Below, one piece after another: positions 35,053-42,954 of a DNA stretch of 64,000 bases (position 1 is the stretch's first letter; each line of letters starts with the position of its first letter). The stretch lies in assembly GCF_003116095.1 (NCBI RefSeq), contig NZ_LGRA01000018.1, forward strand, positions 377,430 through 441,429. The letters are read 5' to 3'. Made by a program: the position numbers and the translations under genes. The notes under the pieces were generated by a model, which searched no databases, was not told where the DNA came from, and worked only from the letters and a program-made list of their open reading frames with translations. The DNA comes from Azospirillum sp. TSO35-2 (GTDB taxonomy: Bacteria; Pseudomonadota; Alphaproteobacteria; Azospirillales; Azospirillaceae).

Positions 35053-36042
35053 TCAGGCTGGCAGCGCGCTGTTGAAGCCGGGATCGAAGATCGCCGCCGC
35101 ATCCAGCCGTTTGGGAATGATGCCGAACTCGCGCCAGACATCGGATGTGGCCTGCTGGTCGCCGATGACCGTGCCGTCGATGGCGACCGGCTGGGCCCGC
35201 TCGACGCCGAAGGTGTGGCGGGCGATGGCGGGATCGACGCCGACCGCCTTGGCCCAGATGTCGGCGTAGGCGGTGCTGTTCTCCAGCGCCCACAGCCGGG
35301 CGGCGGCGGTGCGGCGGATCAGGTCGGCCAACGCCTCGCGCTTGCTGGCGACCGCCTCCAGCGTGGCGGTCTGATAGGACAGGCCGCTCATCAGGCCGGT
35401 GCCGGTGACGACCGCGCGGGCGCCGTCGACCAGCAGGGCCTGCGACACATAGATTCCCCAGCTCGACCATGCGTCGATCGAGCCGGCGGCCAGCGCCGAC
35501 TTGGCGTCGGACGGCAGCAGGAAGGCGATCCTGACGTCATCGGGCTTCAGGCCGTTCGCCTTCAGCGCGGCCAGCACGAGGTAATGGCCGATGGAGCCGC
35601 GCCCGGTGCCGATGATCTTGCCCTTCAGGTCGGCGACGCTGCGGATGGATGATGCGCCGGGCACCAGGATGGTCGTGCTCTGCGGGTTGGAGCGCACGGC
35701 GCCGATGATCTTCGCTGCGGTCCCGGCGGCCAGCGCGAAGGTGGTCGGCGCGTCGCCGGCGTAGCCGACCTCGATGGCGCCGGCGTTCAGCGCCTCCAGC
35801 AGCGGGGCGGCCGCCGGGAACTGGCTCCACTCGATGCGGTAGGGCAGGTCGGCCAGAAGCCCGGCCGCCTCCACCACCGACTGCACGCCGCCCTTCTGGT
35901 CGCCGACCTTCAGCACCGTGCCGGCCGGAATGGCCGCCCGCGCTTCCCGCACCGACAGGGGCGAGAGCCCGGCGGCGAGGGCGCCAAGCCCGAGGCCGAG
36001 AGCGTGGCGGCGCGACGGGGAAAAGTGATGGCTGAGGCTCAT
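35053..36042 (-). CDS. ABC transporter substrate-binding protein, aliphatic sulfonate type (SsuA-like)
   Basis: The 329-residue product has an export signal (SPSRRHALGLGLGALAAGLS, with a twin-arginine-like pair) and SsuA-family blocks: VLKVGDQKGGVQSVVEAAGL, IEWSQFPAAAPLLEALNAGA, IEVGYAGDAPTTFALAAG, SVADLKGKIIGTGRGSIGHY and AGSIDAWSSWGIYV. AGGAG 6 bp before the ATG at 36042 fixes the start. It is the first gene of the LysR-linked unit and has a CCTAT-N6-ATAGG site about 155 bp upstream. It may serve either of the two SsuB/SsuC pairs in the window, because the pair at 51223-53051 has no binding protein of its own. Confidence 0.9.
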   Translation of the reverse strand: MSLSHHFSPSRRHALGLGLGALAAGLSPLSVREARAAIPAGTVLKVGDQKGGVQSVVEAAGLLADLPYRIEWSQFPAAAPLLEALNAGAIEVGYAGDAPTTFALAAGTAAKIIGAVRSNPQSTTILVPGASSIRSVADLKGKIIGTGRGSIGHYLVLAALKANGLKPDDVRIAFLLPSDAKSALAAGSIDAWSSWGIYVSQALLVDGARAVVTGTGLMSGLSYQTATLEAVASKREALADLIRRTAAARLWALENSTAYADIWAKAVGVDPAIARHTFGVERAQPVAIDGTVIGDQQATSDVWREFGIIPKRLDAAAIFDPGFNSALPA

Positions 36043-36194
36043 GATGGTCTCCTGCGGAGCGGGGCTCCGGGAAAAGGTCAAGGCGGGGGTCTTGCGGCCG
36101 GTTCGACGACATCGCCGAGGCCGCGCGTGATCCGGGGCGTTTTTGAGCGCCCGCCGAGGCAATAAGAACAGTTTGGATACGTCAAATCACATCT

Positions 36195-36218
36195 ATTCCC
36201 TATATGAAAATAGGAAAT
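36195..36218. promoter_or_regulatory. Inverted repeat CCTAT-N6-ATAGG upstream of the SsuA-like gene (copy 2)
   Basis: The site has 9-bp arms (ATTCCCTAT and ATAGGAAAT) with one mismatch around a 6-bp spacer. It is about 155 bp upstream of the minus-strand binding-protein gene. The core and the A-rich right flank closely resemble the copy at 54052-54075. Confidence 0.6.
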
Positions 36219-36403
36219 TAAGTCGACGTCAAGCGTGAGCCTCCGCGAGGGGTGAGGTTTTTCATCGATGACCCTCCGCCCATGGCTGCCCGTTGCCGCC
36301 GATCGCGCGGTCTTCGACCTCCCGGCGAGCGTGTCGTGTGGAGGTGTTCCCAGGTGCCGGCAGCGGCCCGGAGCAGTCCCATCCGCTCGTCAGCAACCCT
36401 GAT

Positions 36404-36420
36404 TGTCCGCTAGGCGGACA
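36404..36420. promoter_or_regulatory. Palindrome TGTCCGC-N3-GCGGACA upstream of the aromatic operon
   Basis: TGTCCGCTAGGCGGACA is a perfect dyad with 7-bp arms, 77 bp before the dioxygenase start. The same sequence occurs at 41471-41487 and, imperfectly, at 41422-41438, all beside genes of the aromatic pathway that includes an IclR regulator. IclR-family proteins such as MhpR bind 15-17 bp palindromes like this. Confidence 0.7.
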
Positions 36421-36497
36421 CGTGGGGAAATCAACAAGGCGTCGGTCGTCGGCCGCTCTAAAAACGGGGACACAGCTTGCAGCGGCAGGAGGCGGCC

Positions 36498-37478
36498 ATG
36501 GCGGTTACGGCGTTGGGATATCTTGGGGTGCGCTCGGACAGGCTGGACGACTGGTCGGACTTTGCCGGCCGTCTGCTCGGCATGCAGACGATCGACCGTG
36601 GCGGCAAGGCGCTGGCCTTCCGCATGGACGATCGGGTCCAGCGGCTCCTCGTGTCCGACGAGCCCGGGGAGACGCTGGCCTTCATCGGCTGGGAGGTCGC
36701 GGCCCGCGACGATCTCCAGAGCTTTGCCGCGCGTCTCGACCGCGCCGGAATCCGCGTGTCGCCGGGAAGCCGCGCGCTGGCCGACCGGCGCTTCGTCGAG
36801 GCGCTGATCCATTTCGAGGATCCTGCCGGCAACCGGATCGAGCTGTTCTGGAACCCGATGCGGGCGACCGATCCGTTCATCCCCGGCCGTCCGATCGACG
36901 GGTTCAACACCGGACCGCTGGGCATGGGGCACGCCGTGCTGCATGTGCACGACATCGACACGCTGCTGCCCTTCTACCGCGACCTTCTCGGCTTCCGCGT
37001 CACCGACTACGGGCTCACGCCCTATCCCCTGTATTTCTTCCACGTCAACGGCCGCCACCACAGCTTTGCGATGGTGGGATCGGGCCGGGCGGGCTTTCAC
37101 CATTTCATGGTCGAGTTCAAGAACCTCGACGACGTCGGGCAGGGACTGGACCTGGCCCAGCGGGAGGACGGCCGCGTCGCCTACACGCTGGGTCGGCACG
37201 CCAACGACTACATGACCTCCTACTACGCGCATTCGCCCTCGGGCTTCTTTGTCGAGAACGGCTGGGGCGGGCGGGTGATCGACCCCGCGACCTGGGAGCC
37301 GCAGGAGACCTTCGACGGGCCGAGCTTCTGGGGCCACGAACGGCTTTACCTGGCCGAGGAGGCCGGACGGGCCCGGCTGCGCGACATGCGGCTGGAGGCG
37401 GCGCGGAACGGCCGGCGCGCCCCGCCGGTGGCGGACTGCCCCTGGCTCTTCGGCGAACTGGCCGGGCAGGGGCGCTGA
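36498..37478 (+). CDS. Extradiol ring-cleavage dioxygenase, BphC/VOC family
   Basis: The 326-residue product has two vicinal-oxygen-chelate halves. The catalytic half carries the iron ligands His145 (GHAVLHVHD), a His of the pair at 201-202 (GFHHFMVEF) and Glu253 (FFVENGWGG), the arrangement of 2,3-dihydroxybiphenyl-type dioxygenases. It should cleave a catechol meta to the hydroxyls. AGGAGG lies 6 bp before the ATG at 36498. It is the first gene of a four-gene plus-strand operon with an MhpA-like hydroxylase, FAH-family enzyme and IclR regulator. The exact catechol is unknown. Confidence 0.87.
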   Translation: MAVTALGYLGVRSDRLDDWSDFAGRLLGMQTIDRGGKALAFRMDDRVQRLLVSDEPGETLAFIGWEVAARDDLQSFAARLDRAGIRVSPGSRALADRRFVEALIHFEDPAGNRIELFWNPMRATDPFIPGRPIDGFNTGPLGMGHAVLHVHDIDTLLPFYRDLLGFRVTDYGLTPYPLYFFHVNGRHHSFAMVGSGRAGFHHFMVEFKNLDDVGQGLDLAQREDGRVAYTLGRHANDYMTSYYAHSPSGFFVENGWGGRVIDPATWEPQETFDGPSFWGHERLYLAEEAGRARLRDMRLEAARNGRRAPPVADCPWLFGELAGQGR

Positions 37479-37508
37479 TCCATGAACACAGAACCAAGGG
37501 AGACCGGA

Positions 37509-39029
37509 ATGGAGACGAACCGACCGGACGAGGAGGATTTCGACGTCGTCATCGTCGGATTCGGCCCCGTCGGGGCCACGCTGGCGCATCTGCTCGGCCT
37601 GCATGGGGTGAGGACGCTGGTGCTTGAGCGTGAATCGGCGGCCTACCATCTGCCCCGCGCCGTGCATTTCGACGACGAGGTCATGCGGGTCTTCCAGACG
37701 ATCGGGCTTGCGGACCGGATCGCGGCGCGGACACGGGTCAATCCGGGGATGCGCTTTCTGGACGCCGACGGTCGCTTGCTGCTGGACTGGCCGCGCCCGC
37801 AAGAGGTCGGGCCGCAGGGCTGGCACGCCAGCTACCGGGTCCACCAGCCGGATCTGGAGGCGATCCTGCGCGACGGCCTCGCCGCGCGCGACGATGTCGA
37901 GGTGCGGACCCGCTGCGACGCCTTCGCCATCGAGGAGCGGGGCGACCACGTCCATCTCCGCTACGAGGACATGAGCCGCGGACGCATCCACCGCGTCCGC
38001 GCCCGCTACGTCGTCGGCTGCGACGGGGCGCGGTCGCTCGTCCGCCGCTTCATCGAAACCGGGATGGAGGATTACGGCTTTCACGAGCGCTGGCTGGTGG
38101 TCGACGTCCTGCTGACGCGTCCGAAGCCGGAACTGGGCGACCACTCCATCCAGCATTGCAACCCGGCACGTCCGGCGACCTATGTGCGGGGGCCGGAGAA
38201 CCGCCGGCGGTGGGAGATCACCGTGCTGCCCGATGAGAACAGCGCCCGGATCGCCACGGCACCGGAGGTGTGGAGGCTGCTGGCCCCCTGGATCACACCC
38301 GACGAGGCGGAGCTTGAACGCGCCGCCGTCTACACCTTCCATTCGCTGATCGCCGAACGCTGGCGGCGCGGCCGCCTGTTCCTGGCCGGCGACGCCGCCC
38401 ACCAGACGCCGCCCTTCATGGGACAGGGGATGTGCGCCGGCATCCGCGACGCGGCGAACCTCGGCTGGAAGCTGGCGCTGGCGCTTGACGGCCCGGCCGG
38501 CGAGTCGTTGCTCGACAGCTACCAGAGCGAGCGTCACCCGAACGTCCGGGAATACATCACCACCGCCGTCCGGCTGGGCCGCCTGATCAACACGAGCGGC
38601 ACCGAAGCGGCCTTGCGCGCCGCGTTCCGCGCGCCGGACGGCGCCGCGCGGATGGAGTCCATTTATCCGCCGCTCGGGCCCGGGCTCGGCACCGGCCCCC
38701 AGGCCGGCCGGCTGTTCGGACAGCCGCGGCTCGCCGACGGGCGACGGCTGGACGACGTGACGGGGGCAGGGGCGGTCCTTGTCGCCGAACCCGCGCTGGT
38801 CGCCGGCCTGCGCGTGCCGGCGACGGTCGCGCTCGTCACCACGGCGGATGCGCCCGACGCTGCCGGCCATCTGGCCCGGTTCGGCGCCCGCGCCGTGCTG
38901 CTGCGGCCCGACCGCTACATTCTCGGCACCGCCGAAACGGCGGAAGGCCTTGCCGACCTCCTCGCGGCGCTGCCGCTGTCATTCACCAAGCTGTCATCCG
39001 CCAACCTGCCAGAACCGGAGATGGTCTGA
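37509..39029 (+). CDS. FAD-dependent aromatic hydroxylase, MhpA-like
   Basis: The 506-residue product is a class A flavoprotein monooxygenase: dinucleotide fold GFGPVGAT at 17-24, VVGCDGARS near 170, and the flavin-binding block LFLAGDAAHQTPPFMGQGM near 290. A C-terminal thioredoxin-like region follows. The overall match is to 3-(3-hydroxyphenyl)propionate hydroxylase (MhpA), which makes the catechol for the extradiol dioxygenase encoded just before it. AGGGAG lies 6 bp before the ATG at 37509; another in-frame ATG is at 37482. No MhpC/D/E/F genes follow, so the substrate may differ from the classical one. Confidence 0.85.
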   Translation: METNRPDEEDFDVVIVGFGPVGATLAHLLGLHGVRTLVLERESAAYHLPRAVHFDDEVMRVFQTIGLADRIAARTRVNPGMRFLDADGRLLLDWPRPQEVGPQGWHASYRVHQPDLEAILRDGLAARDDVEVRTRCDAFAIEERGDHVHLRYEDMSRGRIHRVRARYVVGCDGARSLVRRFIETGMEDYGFHERWLVVDVLLTRPKPELGDHSIQHCNPARPATYVRGPENRRRWEITVLPDENSARIATAPEVWRLLAPWITPDEAELERAAVYTFHSLIAERWRRGRLFLAGDAAHQTPPFMGQGMCAGIRDAANLGWKLALALDGPAGESLLDSYQSERHPNVREYITTAVRLGRLINTSGTEAALRAAFRAPDGAARMESIYPPLGPGLGTGPQAGRLFGQPRLADGRRLDDVTGAGAVLVAEPALVAGLRVPATVALVTTADAPDAAGHLARFGARAVLLRPDRYILGTAETAEGLADLLAALPLSFTKLSSANLPEPEMV

Positions 39030-39031
39030 CC

Positions 39032-39874
39032 ATGAAGCTTTGTTCCTTTTCCATCGACGGTGTCGCCCGCTACGGGATCGTCACCGAGCGCGGTGTCGTC
39101 GATCTCGCCCGCCTTGTCCCCGAAGCGACCCTGCGCGACTTCATCGCCGCCGGGGGGATCGGCCGCGCCGCGGCCCTGGCCGATGCGACGCCCGACCATG
39201 CCCCGGACGAGGTGACGTTCGAGCCGGTGATCCCGAACCCGGACAAGATCCTCTGCGTCGGCTTGAACTACCACGACCACGTCCAGGAGACCGGCCGCAC
39301 CGTCACCGCCAACCCGGTGCTGTTCGCGCGCTTCGCCGGCAGCCAGATCGGCCATGGCCAACCGCTGGTCAAGCCGCTGGAGTCCGACGAGTTCGACTAT
39401 GAGGGCGAACTGGCGGTGATCATCGGCAAGGGTGGCCGGCGCATCCCGGCGGCGCGCGCGCTGGAGCATGTGGCCGGATACGCCTGCTACAACGACGGCT
39501 CGGTGCGCGACTGGCAGCGCCACACCTCGCAGTTCATGCCCGGCAAGACCTTCGCCGGAACCGGCGGCTTCGGTCCCTGGATGGTGACGACGGACGAGAT
39601 CCCCGATCCGTCGCGCCTGACCCTGGTCACCCGCCTGAACGGCGAGGTGGTCCAGCGGACGACGACCGACCTGATGATCACCGACGTGCCGACGCTGATC
39701 GCCTATTGCTCGACCATCCTGCCGCTCCTGCCGGGCGATGTCATCGTGTCCGGCACGCCGGGCGGGGTCGGGGCCAAGCGGACGCCGCCTTTGTGGATGC
39801 GGCCCGGCGATGTGGCGGAGGTGGAGATCTCCGGCATCGGCATCCTGCGCAACCCGGTGGTGGCGGAAGGGTGA
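39032..39874 (+). CDS. Fumarylacetoacetate hydrolase-family protein
   Basis: The 280-residue product has the FAH catalytic fold: NPDKILCVGLNYHDHVQETG, DYEGELAVIIGKGGRRIP (metal-binding Glu pair), YACYNDGSVRDWQ, KTFAGTGGFGPW and PGDVIVSGTPGGVGAKRTPP. FAH enzymes in meta-cleavage pathways hydrolyse or hydrate ring-fission products; here it probably handles the product of the dioxygenase, replacing the alpha/beta-hydrolase MhpC. It starts 2 bp after the hydroxylase stop codon. Confidence 0.87.
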   Translation: MKLCSFSIDGVARYGIVTERGVVDLARLVPEATLRDFIAAGGIGRAAALADATPDHAPDEVTFEPVIPNPDKILCVGLNYHDHVQETGRTVTANPVLFARFAGSQIGHGQPLVKPLESDEFDYEGELAVIIGKGGRRIPAARALEHVAGYACYNDGSVRDWQRHTSQFMPGKTFAGTGGFGPWMVTTDEIPDPSRLTLVTRLNGEVVQRTTTDLMITDVPTLIAYCSTILPLLPGDVIVSGTPGGVGAKRTPPLWMRPGDVAEVEISGIGILRNPVVAEG

Positions 39875-39909
39875 TCCCCACCTGAGCCGGCACCGTGCTA
39901 GGATCGCTC

Positions 39910-40731
39910 ATGGCTTTGGACGAGGGACCGGAACGGAATGGGGAGGCGCGCGACGCGGTGCGCGCGCTGACCCGCGGCCTGAGCATTCTGCGTCACGTCA
40001 ACGCGGTGGGCGAGGCCCGCCCGGGCGGCATCGCCCGGGCGCTCGGCATTCCGCGCCCGACGGTCTACCGTCTGCTGCAGACCCTGGAGGAGCAGGGCTA
40101 CGTCGTCATGTCGCCGACCAGCAATCAGGTCCGGGTGACGCGGCTGGCGGCGAGCCTCGGCGACGGCTATGCGGTCACCTCCCGCATCTGCCAGGTCGCC
40201 GGCCCGCTGTTCGGCGAATACGCCCCGCGCATCGTCTGGCCGCTCGACATCAGCGTCTACGAGAATGCGGCGATGGTCATCCAGGAGACGACGCACGGCC
40301 GCAGCCCGCTGTCGATCGACCGCGGCATGACCGGCTGTCGCCTGCCGATGCTGCGGACCTCGGCCGGACGCTGCTATCTCGGCCACTGCGATGCGCGCGA
40401 ACGGGACCTGATCCTCGACCACATCCGCCGTCTGGACGACCCGGAGGATGTGCCGTTTCTCGACAGCCGCACCCTCGGCGGCCTGCTCCGCGACGTCGCC
40501 GCGCGCGGGCTCGCCGTCCGCGACGCCGGGGAGTTCCGGCCGCAGACGGCCAGCATCGCGGTGCCGGTGATGGTCTCCGGCACCATCGCCGCATCGCTTT
40601 CGGTGATCTGGATCCGCAGCGCCATGACGCTGGACCAGGCGCTGGCCACCCTGGAGGCGCCGCTTCGCCAGATCGCGGCGCGCATTTCGGCCGTGCTGGA
40701 CACCGACTCAGCCGATCGGACGATCGGCTAG
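39910..40731 (+). CDS. IclR-family transcriptional regulator of the aromatic operon
   Basis: The 273-residue product has an N-terminal winged helix (RGLSILRHVNAVGEARPGGI, then ALGIPRPTVYRLLQTLEEQG) and an IclR effector domain (CRLPMLRTSAGRCYLGHCD, FRPQTASIAVPVMVSG). It resembles MhpR-type activators. It is the last gene of the operon encoding the dioxygenase, hydroxylase and FAH enzyme. AGGA lies 7 bp before the ATG at 39910; a GTG 15 bp earlier is possible. It probably binds the TGTCCGC-N3-GCGGACA sites. Its end overlaps the convergent CMD-family gene by 24 bp. Confidence 0.9.
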   Translation: MALDEGPERNGEARDAVRALTRGLSILRHVNAVGEARPGGIARALGIPRPTVYRLLQTLEEQGYVVMSPTSNQVRVTRLAASLGDGYAVTSRICQVAGPLFGEYAPRIVWPLDISVYENAAMVIQETTHGRSPLSIDRGMTGCRLPMLRTSAGRCYLGHCDARERDLILDHIRRLDDPEDVPFLDSRTLGGLLRDVAARGLAVRDAGEFRPQTASIAVPVMVSGTIAASLSVIWIRSAMTLDQALATLEAPLRQIAARISAVLDTDSADRTIG

Positions 40732-41340
40732 CTGCGCGGCGACGTCCTCGTCGAGCGGCGTGTCGAAGCTGCCGACGATGAAGGCGAGCGTGCTGTAGAG
40801 CCCGACGGTTGCGATCACGTCGAACACGCCCGCGGTGCCGACCAGCGCCGCCAGTGCCTCGCGCACCGGCGGCGAGAGGCGGGCGTGGTCGATCAGGTCG
40901 TCGACCGCGCGGACGATCACCGCGTCCTCGGGGGCCATCGCCTCCGGCTCGCCCCGGATGCCGAGGATGCGGGCGTCGTCCAGGCCGCAGGCGCGGCCGC
41001 GGCAGACGTGGTGCGCCCATTCGTAGGACGCCCCCAGCCGGTGCCCGGTGCGCAGGATCGCAACCTCGCTGCGCTGCGGGCCGAGCGCGTTCCGCACCAC
41101 CACATGGTCGCGAAACGCCGCCCAGGAGCGCAGCAGCGCCGGGTTGTGGGCCATCACCCGATAGACATTCAGCCGGCCGGCAAAGCCGCCCAGCATGTCG
41201 GCCAGCTCCGGCGGCCACTCGGCATCCGACAGTGGCGGGTAGGGGGCATCCGGGGAGGCAGCCTCCCGCGGGGTGCCGCCTACGGTACCCTGGTCGCCCG
41301 CAGCCGGCGGCGTTGCGCTCGGCGTTGTTGTTCTCGTCAT
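40708..41340 (-). CDS. Carboxymuconolactone decarboxylase (CMD/AhpD)-family protein
   Basis: The 210-residue product has the CMD helix pair: LLRSWAAFRDHVVVRNAL, then RSEVAILRTGHRLGASYEWAHHVCRGRACGLDD. Members of this form, with a WAHHV block, are common beside aromatic-degradation genes and are annotated as CMD or peroxidase-related; their reaction is often unknown. GGAG precedes the ATG at 41340. It is divergent from the MFS transporter gene across a region with two copies of the operator, so it belongs to the same regulon. The first 25 residues are a Thr/Pro/Gly-rich tail. Confidence 0.78.
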   Translation of the reverse strand: MTRTTTPSATPPAAGDQGTVGGTPREAASPDAPYPPLSDAEWPPELADMLGGFAGRLNVYRVMAHNPALLRSWAAFRDHVVVRNALGPQRSEVAILRTGHRLGASYEWAHHVCRGRACGLDDARILGIRGEPEAMAPEDAVIVRAVDDLIDHARLSPPVREALAALVGTAGVFDVIATVGLYSTLAFIVGSFDTPLDEDVAAQLADRPIG

Positions 41341-41421
41341 GTGTCTCCACCCGTCATCCGGTTCATGGCGTCGGCGAGGATTGTTCCACGTCGCGGTCGC
41401 CGGCAAAAACCGAATTGACGG

Positions 41422-41438
41422 CGTCCGCAGGCCGGACA
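41422..41438. promoter_or_regulatory. Imperfect copy of the TGTCCGC-N3-GCGGACA operator
   Basis: CGTCCGCAGGCCGGACA differs at 2 of 17 positions from the perfect copy 49 bp further on (41471-41487). It lies in the CMD-MFS intergenic region, nearer the CMD gene start. Confidence 0.5.
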
Positions 41439-41470
41439 CTCCGGCGCATCCAGCGGGCACGCGGGCGGAC

Positions 41471-41487
41471 TGTCCGCAGGGCGGACA
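41471..41487. promoter_or_regulatory. Palindrome TGTCCGC-N3-GCGGACA between the CMD and MFS genes
   Basis: TGTCCGCAGGGCGGACA has the same 7-bp arms as the site at 36404-36420. It lies 131 bp upstream of the CMD start and 117 bp upstream of the MFS start and could control both divergent genes. Confidence 0.7.
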
Positions 41488-41603
41488 CATGGAATACACG
41501 GATCGTCCGGATCGCGAATCTTCTGTAAGCCTATGAAAGACCCCGAACCATCCCGGGGCTCCGACGTGGTTTGGCAAAAAAAGCACAGGAAGGGACGAGC
41601 AGC

Positions 41604-42932
41604 ATGCCACAGGCAACACCAACGACCGAAGCGGCACCCACCCCCCGTCTCAACCGATCACAGTGGCGCGTCATCGGGCTCGCGAGCCTGGGCGGGTCGC
41701 TGGAATACTACGACTTCATCATCTATGGCATCTTCGCGCAGTACATCGCGAAGCAGTTCTTTCCGGCGGGCGATGCTTACGTCTCCCTCATCCTGTCGTT
41801 TTCGGTCCTGGCTCTGGGGTTCCTTGCCCGGCCGCTCGGCGGCATCGTGCTCAGCACCCTCGGCGACCGCTATGGCCGCCGTCCGGTGTTCCTCGGGTCG
41901 TTGGTCTGCACGACGGTGTCCACCATCCTGATCGGCCTGCTGCCCTCTTATGAAACACTGGGGTTGGCGGCGCCCCTCATCCTGGTCGGCCTGCGGCTCG
42001 TCCAGGGAATCTGCCTGGGAGGGGAGTTGCCCGGCGCCCTGACCTACGCGGTGGAGGCGGCGCCGCAACGATCGGGCCTTGCCTGTGGCTTCATCATTCT
42101 CTGCGTCAACGTCGGCGTGCTGGTCGCCACCCTGGTCAATCTCGGCATCCAGTACGCGCTCCCTCCTGCCGACGTCGCCTCCTACGGCTGGCGCATCGCC
42201 TTCCTGCTCGGCGGGTTCATCGGGTGCGTCAGCTACCTTCTGCGCCGCTCGCTGGAGGAGTCGCCGGAATTCCTGCGCATGCATTCCCGCGCCAGGAACC
42301 CCATCCGCGAGCTGCTGCGGGAGCATTGGAACGCCGTGCTGACCGGCGCCGGGGTGGCGGCGGTGGTCGGCGGCTTCAACGGGATGCTGTACGGCTTCGT
42401 CCCCGCCTACCTCGTGCAGACGCTCCATTACAGCCCGTCGCAGACGGCGCTGGCGATGATGACCGCGCTTCTGGTCAGCTCGGCCGGCCTGATCGTTGCC
42501 GGGTGGGTGGGGGATTACCTCCCGCGTCATCTGGTGCTGCGGGTCGGCTCCGGGCTGCTGATGGTGGCGGTCGTGCCGATCTGGTCGCGGATCGCCGCCG
42601 GCAGCGATCAACTGATCCTCCTGATGGCGCTGCTGTCGCTGGCGTTCGCGATTTCGAGCGGCATATGGCCGAGCATCCTCGCCAACCTGTTCCCGACGCG
42701 GGTCCGCTTCAGCGGGATCGCCCTGTCGTACAACGTCAGCATCACCGTCCTGTCCGGCTTCGCGCCGCTGGCTGCGTCCGCGATGATCGGGTGGAGCGGC
42801 ATGCCGTCGGCACCGGCGGTCTACATCGCGGCCTGCACCCTGTTGACCTTTGCCAGCACCTTCGCCAGCCGGAGGACCGATGCTGGCCCGTCGGTCATGG
42901 TGGCTGCCGAGGCCTCACCGGAGGCGGTCTAG
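41604..42932 (+). CDS. MFS transporter, metabolite:H+ symporter (MHS) type, probable aromatic acid importer
   Basis: The 442-residue product has 12 membrane segments. The N-terminal block GSLEYYDFIIYGIFAQYI and GDRYGRRPVFLGS in loop 2-3, then ICLGGELPGALTYAVEAAP, match the MHS group, which imports carboxylates and aromatic acids with protons. The ATG at 41604 has AGGAAGGGACG upstream; an in-frame TTG lies 33 bp earlier. The shared operator and the neighbouring dioxygenase operon suggest that it imports the operon's aromatic substrate. Confidence 0.85.
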   Translation: MPQATPTTEAAPTPRLNRSQWRVIGLASLGGSLEYYDFIIYGIFAQYIAKQFFPAGDAYVSLILSFSVLALGFLARPLGGIVLSTLGDRYGRRPVFLGSLVCTTVSTILIGLLPSYETLGLAAPLILVGLRLVQGICLGGELPGALTYAVEAAPQRSGLACGFIILCVNVGVLVATLVNLGIQYALPPADVASYGWRIAFLLGGFIGCVSYLLRRSLEESPEFLRMHSRARNPIRELLREHWNAVLTGAGVAAVVGGFNGMLYGFVPAYLVQTLHYSPSQTALAMMTALLVSSAGLIVAGWVGDYLPRHLVLRVGSGLLMVAVVPIWSRIAAGSDQLILLMALLSLAFAISSGIWPSILANLFPTRVRFSGIALSYNVSITVLSGFAPLAASAMIGWSGMPSAPAVYIAACTLLTFASTFASRRTDAGPSVMVAAEASPEAV

Positions 42933-42954
42933 CCGCGTTGCGGAACCATGGCGT

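Larger units (their letters stand above)
36043..36497. promoter_or_regulatory. 455-bp divergent control region between sulfonate and aromatic operons
   Basis: No gene is visible. The left part is AT-rich and holds the sulfur-operon inverted repeat (36195-36218). The right part holds the TGTCCGC-N3-GCGGACA palindrome (36404-36420) upstream of the ring-cleavage dioxygenase operon. The two regulatory signals belong to opposite strands and different pathways. Confidence 0.6.
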
